Of a stretch of DNA of 64,000 bases, positions 35,652-44,451 are shown one piece after another (within the stretch, counting starts at the first letter, position 1; every line of letters begins with the position of its first letter). The position numbers and the translations under genes were made by a program. This stretch comes from SURF-55 sp040755195. GTDB taxonomy: Bacteria > Bacillota > Desulfotomaculia > Desulfotomaculales > Ammonificaceae. The stretch is from the NCBI GenBank assembly GCA_040755195.1, contig JBFMBL010000011.1:9843-73842 (forward strand). Direction: 5' to 3'. Under the pieces are notes generated by a model. It was not told the DNA's origin and made no database searches. It was given only the letters and a program-made list of their open reading frames with translations.

Positions 35652-36160
35652 TCTACTGCCTCCTTGCCATTCATTGTAATATCCTTGGTGCCCCGGAGCA
35701 TGGCCACCTTCCCGGTCCGTACCAGCTCCTTGACCCCGAAAGGCTTGAGCGCGTTTTCCAACGCGTTTACCTTCCCCTCATCCCCCGTGACCTCAACGAT
35801 CATCGTCTTCCGCCCTATATCCACGATGTGCGCCCGGAAGATTTCCACTATCTGAATAACCTCCGCCCGCCTCGACGGGTCCGCGCTTACCTTGAGCAAC
35901 GCCAGTTCCCGGTCGACGTGCTCTTCCTTGGTCACATCCTGCACCTTCAATACCTCGACCAGCTTGCGGAGCTGCTTGATGACCTGCTCGAGCACCCGGT
36001 CGTCCCCTTCCACCACGATGGTCATCCGGGAAACCGCGGGGTTTTCCGTCCGGCCCACCGCAAGGCTGTCGATATTGAACCCGCGGCGGCTGAAAAGTCC
36101 CGCCACCCGGGCCAGAACCCCGGGGTTGTTTTCTACAAGAACGGCTAAGGTATGGCGCAT
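35648..36160 (-). CDS. ilvN: Acetolactate synthase regulatory small subunit IlvN/IlvH
   Basis: 170 residues from ATG 36160 (a GTG lies just before it), after GGGAGG. An N-terminal ACT domain (LAVLVENNPGVLARVAGLFS, RGFNIDSLAVG) and a C-terminal ALS_ss_C region (ELALLKVSADPSRRAEVIQI, FGVKELVRTGKVAM) are complete. It confers valine feedback on the catalytic subunit. Overlap with ilvC implies coupling. Confidence 0.95.
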   Translation of the reverse strand: MRHTLAVLVENNPGVLARVAGLFSRRGFNIDSLAVGRTENPAVSRMTIVVEGDDRVLEQVIKQLRKLVEVLKVQDVTKEEHVDRELALLKVSADPSRRAEVIQIVEIFRAHIVDIGRKTMIVEVTGDEGKVNALENALKPFGVKELVRTGKVAMLRGTKDITMNGKEAVE

Positions 36161-36199
36161 CACAAATATACCTCCCTAACCCGGACAAGCCGGAACCAA

Positions 36200-36319
36200 A
36201 ATACTCCACCACAGAGTCACAGAGTTCACAGAGAATATTAATATCAAGATAAACAACAAAAATGAATACCCATATTTCCGTTTTTCCCCTCCGTGTGCTC
36301 TGTGCCTCTGTGGTTAATT
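36200..36319 (+). repeat. CCACAGAG-type dispersed repeat (family C), copy 3
   Basis: CACCACAGAGTCACAGAGTT and CTCTGTGCCTCTGTGGTTAA flank an A/T-rich middle containing CCCATATTTCCGTTTTTCCC, the complement of text in copy 1. It is preceded by CCCGGACAAGCCGGAACCAA. It occupies the gap between ilvN and the second ilvB. Confidence 0.8.
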
Positions 36320-36332
36320 TTTGCTGCCATTT

Positions 36333-38006
36333 TTAACCTAACATCTTTTCCAAAGATTCGCCGGGCGGAACCATCGGCACCACGTTTTCTTCACGTTCGA
36401 TTACGAAGTCAAGGAACACCGGTTTTGAAGAAGCGATAGCCTGTTCGAGCGCCGGTCCCACTTCCGCCGGTTTGGTCACCCGGATTCCCTCCGCGCCATA
36501 GGCCTCGGCCACCTTGACAAAGTCCGGACCGTAGATCTCGGTATGCGAATAGCGGCGCTTGTAGAAAAGCTCCTGCCACTGTCGCACCATACCCAGGAAC
36601 CCGTTGTCCATAATGGCCACGTTAACCGGCAGGTCGTTGCTGACGACCGTCGCCAGCTCTTGAATGTTCATCTGAATCGAACCGTCGCCGGCGATGTCAA
36701 AAACCGTTTCTTCCGGGCAGGCCACCTGTACCCCTATCGCGGCGGGGAACCCGAAGCCCATCGTCCCCAGTCCGCCAGAAGAAATAAAGGAGCGAGGCCG
36801 CGTATAGGTATAAAACTGGGCCGCCCACATCTGATTTTGTCCAACTTCGGTGGTTATTCGGGCTTTCCCCCCGGTTATCCGGTCGAGTTCCTTAATGATG
36901 TACTGCGGTTTCAACCCGTTTTCCTCAAACTGAAGCGGATATTCCTTTTTCCAGATGTTTATTTTGTCTATCCAGGCCGGGTGCGACGCGCCCTTGAGCG
37001 CTTCAAGCAGCTTCCGGAGCACCACCCGGACGTCTCCCGTTACCGGCACGTCCACGCGGACGTTCTTGGAAACCTCCGCTTCATCGATATCGATATGGAC
37101 TATTTTCGCCTCGGGCGCAAAGGTCTCCACCTTACCTGTCACCCGGTCGTCAAACCGCGCCCCCACCGCGATCAGAACATCGCACTCACAGATGGCGTAA
37201 TTCGCGTAACGCGTCCCGTGCATCCCCAGCATTCCGAGTGAAAGCGGGTGATTACCGGGAAAACCGCCGATGCCCATAAGCGTCGTGGTCACCGGCGCCA
37301 TAATCAACTCGGCAAGCTGCCGCAACTCCTCGGCGGCGCCCGAAATGATCACACCGCCCCCGGCGTAAATCACCGGACGCTGGGCGGAAGCGATCAGACC
37401 GGCGGCCGCGAGCACCGCAGCGGGGTCCGGGTCGAGCACCGGTTTGTATCCAGGCAGGTCCACCGGACCCGGGTCCACATACACAGCCTTACCAGCCGAA
37501 ACATCTTTGGGCACGTCGATCAGGACGGGACCGGGACGGCCGGTGGTTGCGATATGAAACGCTTCCTTTACGGTCCGCGCAAGGTCTTTAACATCCTTAA
37601 CCAAAAAATTGTGTTTCGTCACCGGAAGCGTAATGCCGGTAATATCCGCTTCCTGAAATGAATCCCTGCCGATCAGGTCGGTTGACACCTGCCCGGTAAA
37701 CGCCACGAGGGGGCTCGAGTCCATGAAAGCCGTTGCAATTCCCGTGACCAGGTTTGTGGCCCCCGGTCCGGAAGTGGCCATGCATACCCCGGGCCGGCCG
37801 GTCGCGCGGGCGTAGCCGTCGGCGGCATGTGCCGCGGCCTGCTCGTGACGCATCAGGATGTGCCGGATGTCCGCATCGTACAGCGCGTCATAAATCGGCA
37901 ACACCGACCCGCCCGGATAACCGAAGATGACCTCGGCTCCTTCCCTCTTCAGACTCTTAATCAGGATGTCTCCACCGGATATTTTTTTCAAGAACCCCAC
38001 CCCCAT
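36333..38006 (-). CDS. ilvB: Acetolactate synthase large subunit (copy next to ilvN)
   Basis: 557 residues. VIFGYPGGSVLPIYDALYDA, the catalytic Glu in MRHEQAAAHAADGYARATG, ITLPVTKHNFLVKDVKD and the ThDP motif DIAGDGSIQMNIQELATVVS are present. It is clearly a paralogue of the ilvB at 32.7 kb rather than a recent copy. Adjacency to ilvN suggests that this is the main partner of the regulatory subunit. An internal TTG (Leu6) after GGGGTGGGG could also serve as start. Confidence 0.93.
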   Translation of the reverse strand: MGVGFLKKISGGDILIKSLKREGAEVIFGYPGGSVLPIYDALYDADIRHILMRHEQAAAHAADGYARATGRPGVCMATSGPGATNLVTGIATAFMDSSPLVAFTGQVSTDLIGRDSFQEADITGITLPVTKHNFLVKDVKDLARTVKEAFHIATTGRPGPVLIDVPKDVSAGKAVYVDPGPVDLPGYKPVLDPDPAAVLAAAGLIASAQRPVIYAGGGVIISGAAEELRQLAELIMAPVTTTLMGIGGFPGNHPLSLGMLGMHGTRYANYAICECDVLIAVGARFDDRVTGKVETFAPEAKIVHIDIDEAEVSKNVRVDVPVTGDVRVVLRKLLEALKGASHPAWIDKINIWKKEYPLQFEENGLKPQYIIKELDRITGGKARITTEVGQNQMWAAQFYTYTRPRSFISSGGLGTMGFGFPAAIGVQVACPEETVFDIAGDGSIQMNIQELATVVSNDLPVNVAIMDNGFLGMVRQWQELFYKRRYSHTEIYGPDFVKVAEAYGAEGIRVTKPAEVGPALEQAIASSKPVFLDFVIEREENVVPMVPPGESLEKMLG

Positions 38007-38018
38007 CTCAGTTAGTGC

Positions 38019-39689
38019 TTATCCACCGCGTGAAGAAAAGACCGCACCTTTGCTGGCCGAAGAGACCATACCGGCATAGCGGCCCAGGTAACCATGCGAA
38101 ATCTTGGACTCCCAGGACGGTAAGGACGCAAGCCGGGCATCAATCTCGGCCTCATCCAGCAGCACCTCAAGCCGCCGCCCGGGGATGTCTATCTCGATCT
38201 CATCACCGTTGCGCAGCGCCGCAATCGGCCCTCTCGCCGCCGCCTCGGGAGAAATGTGCCCGATGGCCGCCCCGCGGGAAGCACCCGAAAAACGCCCGTC
38301 GGTGAGCAGCGCCACGTCCTTGTCCCGGCCGAGCCCCGCCAGCGTTGCGGTCGCGGTAAGCATCTCCCTCATTCCCGGGCCGCCGCGCGGCCCCTCGTAA
38401 CGGACTACAAGGACGTCCCCCTGCTCGAATGCGCCGTTCATAATCGCCTCAACCGCGTCTTCCTCGCTGTCGAAAACACGCGCGGGCCCTTTGTGCTGCA
38501 GCATCTCCGGCGCTACCGCCGCCTGCTTGACCACCGCGCCCTCGGGCGCCAGGTTACCGAAAAGGACCGCCAGTCCGCCTGTGGGACTGTAAGCTTCCGA
38601 AATCGACCTGATTACCTCCGGACGGCGTACCGCCCGCCCGTTTATATTATCTTTCACCGCCCGCCCCGTAACCGTAAGCGCTTCCGTATCCATCAGCCCG
38701 GCGCCGGTTAGTACGTTCATAACGGCGGGGATTCCCCCGGCCTCATCCAGATCCTGAAGGTGGAAAGGCCCCGCCGGGTCCAAACGGCACAGGTTCGGTG
38801 TTTTCGCGCTGAGCTCGTTTATCTCCCGGAGGTCGATTTCCACGCCGGCTTCATGGGCGATCGCCGTCAGGTGAAGGATGGTGTTGGTCGAGCAGCCGAG
38901 CGCCATGTCGACCGTAAAGGCGTTTCTAACCGCTGCCGGCGTAAAGATCCGCGAGGGAGTGAGGTTTTCCTTGACCATCTCCACCGCCCGCATCCCCGAA
39001 ATCTTCGCCAGGCGGCGCCGCGCCGCGCTCACCGCAGGGATCGTCCCGTTGCCGGGCAGCGCCATACCGAGGGCCTCGGTAAGACAGTTCATCGAATTCG
39101 CCGTAAACATTCCGGCGCACGAGCCGCAGCCGGGGCAGGCGACCTCTTCCAGCTCCGCAAGCTCCTCCGTGGTCATGGAACCCGCCTTCACCTTACCCAC
39201 GGCCTCGAACACGCTGTTCAAGGAAACGTTCCGTCCGTGAAAACGCCCCGCAAGCATCGGGCCGCCGCTTACCATGATCGCCGGAATGTTAAGCCTCGCC
39301 GCGGCTATCATCATCCCGGGAACGATCTTGTCGCACGCCGTCACAAAAACAAGCCCGTCAAAGGCGTGGGCCTCCACCATCACCTCCACGCTGTCGGCGA
39401 TAAGCTCGCGGGAGGCCAGGGAGTATTTCATACCGCGGTGGTTCATGGCGATCCCGTCACAAACCCCGATGGTTGGAAATTCGACCGGCACGCCCCCGGC
39501 CATGCGCACTCCGGCCTTCACCGCTTCGGTAATATCCCTGAGGTGAATATGCCCGGGAATTATTTCGTTAAAGGAGTTGACCACCCCGATGATCGGACGG
39601 TCGAACTCCGCGTCCGTAAAACCCAGCGCCTTAAAAAGCGAGCGGTGCGGCGCTTTTTCAAGCCCTTTCTTTACCGTGTCACTCCGCAA
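38019..39689 (-). CDS. ilvD: Dihydroxy-acid dehydratase IlvD
   Basis: 556 residues. Fe-S cluster Cys residues are in FVTACDKIVPGM and VACPGCGSCAGMFTANSMNC; DGRFSGASRGAAIGHISPEA is the C-terminal signature. It dehydrates dihydroxyisovalerate and dihydroxymethylvalerate to the keto acids used by IlvE and LeuA. Oxygen-labile Fe-S enzymes of this kind suit an anaerobe. It is the second gene of the T-box-controlled run. Confidence 0.96.
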   Translation of the reverse strand: MRSDTVKKGLEKAPHRSLFKALGFTDAEFDRPIIGVVNSFNEIIPGHIHLRDITEAVKAGVRMAGGVPVEFPTIGVCDGIAMNHRGMKYSLASRELIADSVEVMVEAHAFDGLVFVTACDKIVPGMMIAAARLNIPAIMVSGGPMLAGRFHGRNVSLNSVFEAVGKVKAGSMTTEELAELEEVACPGCGSCAGMFTANSMNCLTEALGMALPGNGTIPAVSAARRRLAKISGMRAVEMVKENLTPSRIFTPAAVRNAFTVDMALGCSTNTILHLTAIAHEAGVEIDLREINELSAKTPNLCRLDPAGPFHLQDLDEAGGIPAVMNVLTGAGLMDTEALTVTGRAVKDNINGRAVRRPEVIRSISEAYSPTGGLAVLFGNLAPEGAVVKQAAVAPEMLQHKGPARVFDSEEDAVEAIMNGAFEQGDVLVVRYEGPRGGPGMREMLTATATLAGLGRDKDVALLTDGRFSGASRGAAIGHISPEAAARGPIAALRNGDEIEIDIPGRRLEVLLDEAEIDARLASLPSWESKISHGYLGRYAGMVSSASKGAVFSSRGG

Positions 39690-39699
39690 AATCTAACCC

Positions 39700-40039
39700 C
39701 CTTTTTGAGATGTGAGAGGTGTGAGGTTGGAGGTGAGAATTCCTGTGGATTCTCACTTCTCACTTCCCGATCTCAGGATCAAGTACTTCCATCCGAAACT
39801 TTCAACGGAAGGTTCGCAACTGTTTATTGAATCGTAACCCGTAACTCCCTTTTCCGGCTCTTCAATCCGGAACTCCGGACTTTTGACTTATGACTCGGGA
39901 CTCGCAACTCAGGGCTCGCATTGATATTTCCAATTCCTCACCCCGGACTGAGGATTTTCGAATTTCGACTCAGGATTTGATTCGCGACCTTCCCTGCCTG
40001 GATTCCGGACTTAGGACTGAGGACTTTCGACTTAGGACT
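39700..40039. repeat. Low-complexity GACTTAGGACT / TGTGAGAGG repeats
   Basis: The ilvE-ilvD gap holds degenerate tandem units such as GACTTTTGACTTATGACTCG and GGACTTAGGACTGAGGACTT, and a GTGAGAAT/ATTCTCAC hairpin near 39.73 kb. No reading frame or RNA gene is apparent. Confidence 0.6.
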
Positions 40040-40918
40040 TTATTTAAAGATTTCCGGCCCGTCAACCTTCGTCAACTCGCGAAACGCCCGGATCAACTCC
40101 CAGGTGATCGGACCCGGGCGACCGTCGCCGATGGGCCGTGCGTCCACCTTGACCACGGGGATCACCTCTGCGCCGGTACCCGTCAGGAAGCACTCGTCGG
40201 CGATGAAGATATCGTGCCTGGTGAAAACCTTTTCCGCGACGGGGATTCCCTTTTCGCGCGCCAGGTCTATTACCGTGTTTCTGGTTATGCCCTCAAGAGC
40301 GCCCAAAAACAACGGCGGCGTAATCAGCGTGCCGTTTTTTATGATGAAGATATTGTCCGCCGAAGCCTCGGCAACATACCCGTCAGCGGTAAGCATAATC
40401 GCCTCCTGGGCAGCGCTGAGGTGCGATTCGATCTTCGCCATTATATTGTTCAAGTAGTTAAGCGATTTAATCCGCGGGTTCAGCGCCTCCGGGATGTTGC
40501 GCCGGGTGGAAACCGTAACGACATCCAGACCTTTCTCATATAATTCCTTCGGATAAAGCTGGATTGTAGCCGCGATGCAAAAAACCGTAGGTTTTGAACA
40601 TTTATTCGGGTCAAGCCCCAGATCGCCCTTCCCGCGCGTCACCACAAGCCTGATGTACCCGTCCCGGATGTTGTTCCGGCGGCACGACTCCAAAACGACC
40701 TCCTGCATCTGCTCTTTATCAAGCGGGATCTCGAGAAGAATTGATTTAGCCGACTCGTAGAGCCGGTTAAGGTGCGCCTGGAGCTTGAAGACCCGGCCGT
40801 GATAAGCCCTGATCCCCTCGAAAACACCGTCACCGTACAACAGCCCGTGGTCGAAAACGGAGACCGCAGCCTTTTCCTCGGGAACGAATTCGCCATCCAT
40901 GTAGATTAAGAGCCCCAT
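40040..40918 (-). CDS. ilvE: Branched-chain amino acid aminotransferase IlvE
   Basis: 292 residues from ATG 40918, which follows AAGGAGGAAG; an upstream frame to 40978 lies in the leader. Fold type IV PLP enzyme: FDHGLLYGDGVFEGIRAYHG, catalytic Lys in NPRIKSLNYLNNIMA, and LTADGYVAEASADNIFI. It makes Val, Leu and Ile from their keto acids with glutamate. D-amino acid aminotransferases share the fold, but gene order supports IlvE. It is first in the operon, directly after the T-box terminator. Confidence 0.92.
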   Translation of the reverse strand: MGLLIYMDGEFVPEEKAAVSVFDHGLLYGDGVFEGIRAYHGRVFKLQAHLNRLYESAKSILLEIPLDKEQMQEVVLESCRRNNIRDGYIRLVVTRGKGDLGLDPNKCSKPTVFCIAATIQLYPKELYEKGLDVVTVSTRRNIPEALNPRIKSLNYLNNIMAKIESHLSAAQEAIMLTADGYVAEASADNIFIIKNGTLITPPLFLGALEGITRNTVIDLAREKGIPVAEKVFTRHDIFIADECFLTGTGAEVIPVVKVDARPIGDGRPGPITWELIRAFRELTKVDGPEIFK

Positions 40919-40943
40919 ACGTTTCTTCCTCCTTGGCTTGATA

Positions 40944-41004
40944 AAACTATAAACTAAAGCCTCCCGCCCGGTCCGCACTTAGTGCTTGACCAGGGACGAG
41001 AGGC
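40944..41004 (-). terminator. T-box-controlled intrinsic terminator before ilvE
   Basis: On the minus strand, GCCTCTCGTCCCTGGTC pairs with GGACCGGGCGGGAGGC and is followed by TTTAGTTTATAGTTTT. The 5' arm can instead pair in the antiterminator with the T-box sequence, so the terminator forms when tRNA is charged. Confidence 0.85.
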
Positions 41005-41125
41005 TAAAACCTCCGCGGTACCACCCCGGTTGCCGCTACCTCACGGTAAAACGGCCTCTTTGGTGTGTCGTGTTCAACACACGGCTTTGGTAACGGGATA
41101 CCATCCCGGAACAGGCTACTGGGAA

Positions 41126-41303
41126 CGTAAACATTCAGGTGCTCCCGAGGGGCGCGGCAATAAGCGGCGCATAACTTCGTCAGGCTTGCCGGCCAGGTCC
41201 TCACGTATTTCCGTATACGCTCCGGCCTGTCCGGCTGCGCCTTCCTCGTTCTACTTGCTTCTTGCCGCGTTCCGCAAACGTTAGGTGACGACTGAATAGT
41301 TAC
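41126..41303 (+). repeat. Family A hairpin repeat, copy 5 (inside the T-box)
   Basis: The left end is GTAAACATTCAGGTGCTCCC; arms are GGCGCGGCAATAAGCGGCGC and TTGCTTCTTGCCGCGTTCCG; the apex is CGTATTTCCGTATACG; the right end is CTGAATAGTTAC. It begins three bases after the base of Stem I in the transcript, so the specifier and antiterminator domains are both left intact. Confidence 0.8.
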
Positions 41304-41454
41304 TACTCGGGACCTAACATCCTTTTCGCCCTTCGACTCGGGGGTGATTAAGAAACGCGCTCCAGCACCGGCTCGCACCAAACCCGGCTCGCTTTGCAGC
41401 AAGACAGCGATCCTTCGTCCCCGTCTTCGTCTTTAACGGCTATGATTTCTCCCA

Positions 41455-41484
41455 AGTATACAAAAAACATCCGCCACATGTCAA
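41455..41484 (-). promoter_or_regulatory. Sigma-A-type promoter for the ilv-leu leader
   Basis: Minus strand TTGACA at 41479-41484, 18-base spacer, TATACT at 41455-41460. It lies directly upstream of T-box Stem I, so the transcript would start at the leader. Confidence 0.75.
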
Positions 41485-41527
41485 GTATAATTGTGCCAAC
41501 TTCTGTTTTATGAGCTAATTAAATTTA

Positions 41528-42274
41528 TTAACCCGGCCGGGCATTCCTAATGCCTTCGGCCCCCGTCTCTGTGACCGGCTCCAGTAAAGCCAGAACCGGC
41601 AGGTGGTCCGAAGCCTCGCTGTCGATCCTTTTTACCTCACGTACCACCCAGTGCGGCGACACGAAAACAAAATCGATCCTCTCTTCGGGTTTACCCGCCG
41701 GAAAGGTGGCAAAGGTTCGGTCTATTTCCAACGCCGCATCTCTGACCCGTGCGTAGAGAGGCGCAAGCTCGTCGGCGTCCTGCAGGCAGTTGAAATCCCC
41801 GGTCAGGATAAACGGGTGGGTTATCTCATTTAAAACCTCGATTATTCTTCCAACCTGCATACTGCGTGCTTCTATGCTGAGACCAAGGTGTGTGGTTAAA
41901 AAACTCCATTTTGCGCCGGAATCAACCACCGTGACCTCGATCAGGCCTCTTTGCTCCCCTTTCCCCGGTAAAACCCAGCGTTTGAACCCGCGCACCGGCA
42001 ACCCGGTCAGGACCGCATTCCCGAAAAGCGGCAACCCGGCGGCTTTTAATGTTGCGCCGAAAAAAGGCCTCATCTTGAGACGCCGCCCGAGGGTAACCGC
42101 CTGGCAGCGGAAACCGCTGCGTGGTGAATAGCCGTCGACCTCCTGGAGCGCCACAATGTCTGCGCCGGAAGCCGCAATAACCGCAGCCACCCGGCCGAGA
42201 GAAACCTTATCGTCAAGCCCCTTTCCGTGCCGTATGTTGTAAGTCAACACCTTGAGCATGTTGGCATTCCCCAC
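41528..42274 (-). CDS. Endonuclease/exonuclease/phosphatase family protein
   Basis: 248 residues; the start may be at the internal Met in MLKVLTYNIRHGKGLD. Metal and active-site segments are LTYNIRHGKG, DIVALQEVDGYSPRSG, TTHLGLSIEARSMQVG, ILTGDFNCLQDADEL and SEASDHLPVLALL, complete for this fold. Members include DNA repair nucleases, sphingomyelinase-like phosphodiesterases and inositol phosphatases; substrate cannot be told from sequence. No signal peptide is seen, so it should act in the cytoplasm. Confidence 0.82.
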   Translation of the reverse strand: MGNANMLKVLTYNIRHGKGLDDKVSLGRVAAVIAASGADIVALQEVDGYSPRSGFRCQAVTLGRRLKMRPFFGATLKAAGLPLFGNAVLTGLPVRGFKRWVLPGKGEQRGLIEVTVVDSGAKWSFLTTHLGLSIEARSMQVGRIIEVLNEITHPFILTGDFNCLQDADELAPLYARVRDAALEIDRTFATFPAGKPEERIDFVFVSPHWVVREVKRIDSEASDHLPVLALLEPVTETGAEGIRNARPG

Positions 42275-42334
42275 TGACTCTTACCGGTAACCTCGCCTGT
42301 TAATGATAGGTTATGTAAACTTAATCCGCCGGGT

Positions 42335-42382
42335 GTGCCTTATGTTTAACGTTCAAGGTTCAACGTTCAACGTTCGGCGTAT
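42335..42382. repeat. GTTCAACG direct repeat, second site
   Basis: GTTTAACGTTCAAGGTTCAA and CGTTCAACGTTCGGCG, the same simple repeat as at 31.08 kb, in the gap between the phosphatase-family gene and the glycosylase gene. Confidence 0.55.
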
Positions 42383-42439
42383 AGGCAACAAGAAGAAAAA
42401 GACCGTAACCCTGTTGGTAGTCAGGTGCCGTTTGATTAC

Positions 42440-43027
42440 TCAAGGTTTGGAAACAAACTTGCTTCCTTTTATAACATACCGCCAAAGGTAGTGCTTGGCC
42501 TCACCCGCATAATCGATGTTGATCCGCGGCGTCGCCTCTACAGCGGCGTCCTCAACGTCCTCCCCGGTCGTTAAATACAGTTCGTCGCCGCACAGATCTG
42601 CTCCGTAATGCCTGGCCGTGATGCCCATGGCCGTGCAAAGCTTACCCGGCCCGTTGCACAGGTTTATCGTCTTGTCCGTCCTGCGGCGTTTCTTCATCAA
42701 ATCGATGCCGTCGACGGGCTCCAGAGCCCGGACTAATACCACCTCGGGCCTGTCCTGAACACTGGTGACGATATTAAAACAGTAGTACATCCCGTAAATC
42801 AGAAAAATATAAGCGTATCCCCCGGGCCCGTATTGAATCCTCGTTCGCGATGAGCGTATGCCCTTGTAAGAGTGCGCGGCGGCATCGCCGGGACCCATAT
42901 ACGCTTCCACCTCGACTATCTTGCCCGTGGTTTTTCCCTCATCCGAATCGTGTACCAGATGCTTCCCGAGTAATTCCCTGGTCACGGTCAGGGTATCGCG
43001 GCAGTAAAACGCGCGGGGCAGTTTCAT
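42440..43027 (-). CDS. DNA-3-methyladenine glycosylase (AAG/MPG family)
   Basis: 195 residues from the internal Met (MKLPRAFYCRDTLTVTRELL). KIVEVEAYMGPGDAAAHSYK contains the catalytic Glu of the AAG family; GPGGYAYIFLIYGMYYCFNI and LCNGPGKLCTAMGIT are further signatures. It removes alkylated purines in base excision repair. It is free-standing, with no obvious operon partner; the next gene on the same strand, a small unknown, is about 80 bases away. Confidence 0.93.
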   Translation of the reverse strand: MKLPRAFYCRDTLTVTRELLGKHLVHDSDEGKTTGKIVEVEAYMGPGDAAAHSYKGIRSSRTRIQYGPGGYAYIFLIYGMYYCFNIVTSVQDRPEVVLVRALEPVDGIDLMKKRRRTDKTINLCNGPGKLCTAMGITARHYGADLCGDELYLTTGEDVEDAAVEATPRINIDYAGEAKHYLWRYVIKGSKFVSKP

Positions 43028-43106
43028 CCCATCATGCACCTTTAACGATAGATTTCAAGAGTCCCGCTTCCCGCCCTCAAAAGACCGGCGGCTTCGAAAC
43101 TTCAGG

Positions 43107-43451
43107 TTATTCCTCAACCCCGGCCAGGCGGGCTACGGCATGGTAATCGCACTCTTCCGGGGCAGCCGGGTCGTTGAAGAAGGATTCGAATTCATCCTCA
43201 AAAGTAAAATCGGGGAAACCATCAGGGCCGTGTACGACCGCCATCTGTCCAAAGCCCAGCCACATTTCACGCAATTCCTCGTCGCCGTGCTTCCGCCGGA
43301 TGTCTTCGATGCTGTGCCTGATAAATCTCCTGGCGTATTCCACCGCCGATCCGCTGTCCCGAAAGCCCGAAACCTTGTAGCTCTCCTCCCCCTCGTAGGT
43401 GTGGAAATTGTCGATAACAACCACCACCCAGACACCTCCGGAATCACTCAT
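43107..43451 (-). CDS. Small acidic hypothetical protein
   Basis: 114 residues, not recognised. It begins MSDSGGVWVVVVIDNFHTYE and continues with a helical segment AVEYARRFIRHSIEDIRRKH and an acidic end rich in Asp/Glu/Phe (PDFTFEDEFESFFNDPAAPE). No signal peptide, membrane segment or metal motif is visible. The amino acid composition looks like a genuine soluble protein. Neighbours (a repair glycosylase and a stalk-domain protein) give no clear hint of function. Confidence 0.6.
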   Translation of the reverse strand: MSDSGGVWVVVVIDNFHTYEGEESYKVSGFRDSGSAVEYARRFIRHSIEDIRRKHGDEELREMWLGFGQMAVVHGPDGFPDFTFEDEFESFFNDPAAPEECDYHAVARLAGVEE

Positions 43452-43558
43452 ACAATCACCAAAACCTCCTTAGCGAGAGACAAGACTCACCAGTTTTAAA
43501 ACGTCAACTTTAATGGATTTCCAATCGGCGGCCTTCTTCCTCCAGCCGCAGATTGGAC

Positions 43559-44065
43559 TTATTCAAATTGTAGCACCGGATATTCCATTATTACGAGAGT
43601 CCGTTTATTACCAGCTTTTTCCGTCAACCTGACCGCCGCCGATGAACCGCCGGCGCTTGTCACCGTAACCGTCTGTGTATCGCCGTCCCAGCTCACATCG
43701 GCGCCCAGCGCCTCAGACACGAAGCGAAAGGGCGCCAGAGTACGACCGTTTACGATCTTCGGGGGAACGTCGAGGTATACGGGGGCGCCGCCGGCATAAG
43801 CCGTTGTCACACCTATGGTCACCACCGCCGTCTTTTCCGCTTTAGTTATTGTAACGGTCCGCGTAGTTCCGTCCCACACCGTTTCCCCACCGAGGGCCGC
43901 GGCGACGGCTCTCAAGGGCACCAGAACCCGGCCCCGCTCGATTATCGGCGGCTGATCCAAAGACAGCGGGGCGCCGTCCACAACCACTCCCGGCGCGGCG
44001 CAGGCCGTCCCCGCCGCCGCAAGCATCACCATTAGTACCGCAAAAATCACGGTTGTTTTTCGCAT
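43559..44065 (-). CDS. Secreted copper amine oxidase N-terminal (stalk) domain protein
   Basis: 168 residues: signal peptide (MRKTTVIFAVLMVMLAAAGT, cleavage after ACA), then one stalk-domain pair with GRVLVPLRAVAAALGGETVW and GRTLAPFRFVSEALGADVSW, then a ~30-residue tail (LTEKAGNKRTLVIMEYPVLQ). The start is preceded by GGGAGG. Despite the family name the domain is a cell-surface module, not a copper oxidase. This version has no fused catalytic domain. Two other proteins in the window (at 0.4 and 50.5 kb) use the same module. Confidence 0.85.
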   Translation of the reverse strand: MRKTTVIFAVLMVMLAAAGTACAAPGVVVDGAPLSLDQPPIIERGRVLVPLRAVAAALGGETVWDGTTRTVTITKAEKTAVVTIGVTTAYAGGAPVYLDVPPKIVNGRTLAPFRFVSEALGADVSWDGDTQTVTVTSAGGSSAAVRLTEKAGNKRTLVIMEYPVLQFE

Positions 44066-44295
44066 TATATCCCTCCCGGCAATCCAGCCTGCAGTCTTCG
44101 AAAGTCGCCCAACCCTCCTTATCCGATTAAAATTCCCGAGCGGGGTCCACCGGCGTTGCGCCTTCTCTGCCCCGCGAACATTACATTTTTATAACACCGC
44201 CCGCCGTTAAAAAATAACACCCTTGGCAAAAGATTTTCAGGCATTCTTTTCGGCCCGCGCCTGCAAACGCTGCCGCACTGATTTCTTCCTTTACC
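44066..44295. other. Gene-free stretch upstream of the stalk-domain gene
   Basis: Apart from a likely ribosome binding site at its edge, this stretch carries no convincing gene, tRNA or riboswitch. An A/T patch (TTATAAAAATG on the minus strand) could be promoter sequence for the stalk-domain gene. Confidence 0.4.
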
Positions 44296-44350
44296 AAATA
44301 AAAACACCCCGGTGCTGTCAGGCTGTGGAATCCGACAGACAACGGGGTAT
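44296..44350 (-). terminator. Rho-independent terminator after the ABC transporter genes
   Basis: On the minus strand, ACCCCGTTGTCTGTCGG pairs imperfectly with CCTGACAGCACCGGGGT and is followed by GTTTTTATTT. It fits the end of a transcript carrying the ATPase gene at 44.45 kb. Confidence 0.65.
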
Positions 44351-44451
44351 TCTTTTCGACACTCGGTGGAATTGATAATAAAGCGACAGGAAGCGTGGCC
44401 GAGTCAGGCTTCGTTTAAGGATAACCGCCGGGATTCGTCCCGGCGGAATTT

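Larger units (their letters stand above)
40944..41457 (-). promoter_or_regulatory. Isoleucine T-box leader of the ilv-leu operon
   Basis: The minus-strand leader has the invariant T-box GGGTGGTACCGCGG at 41013-41026, which binds the uncharged tRNA end. Stem I at about 41306-41457 has CTTGGGA pairing with TCCCGAG at its base and the distal-loop text GAGCCGGG..TTGGTGCGAGCCGG. The specifier, judged from the TTA-ATC-ACCCCCGAG context, is ATC at 41346-41348, i.e. isoleucine. Uncharged tRNA-Ile would favour antitermination and expression of ilvE and the genes after it. The leader is about twice the usual length because a family A repeat sits between Stem I and Stem III. Confidence 0.9.
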
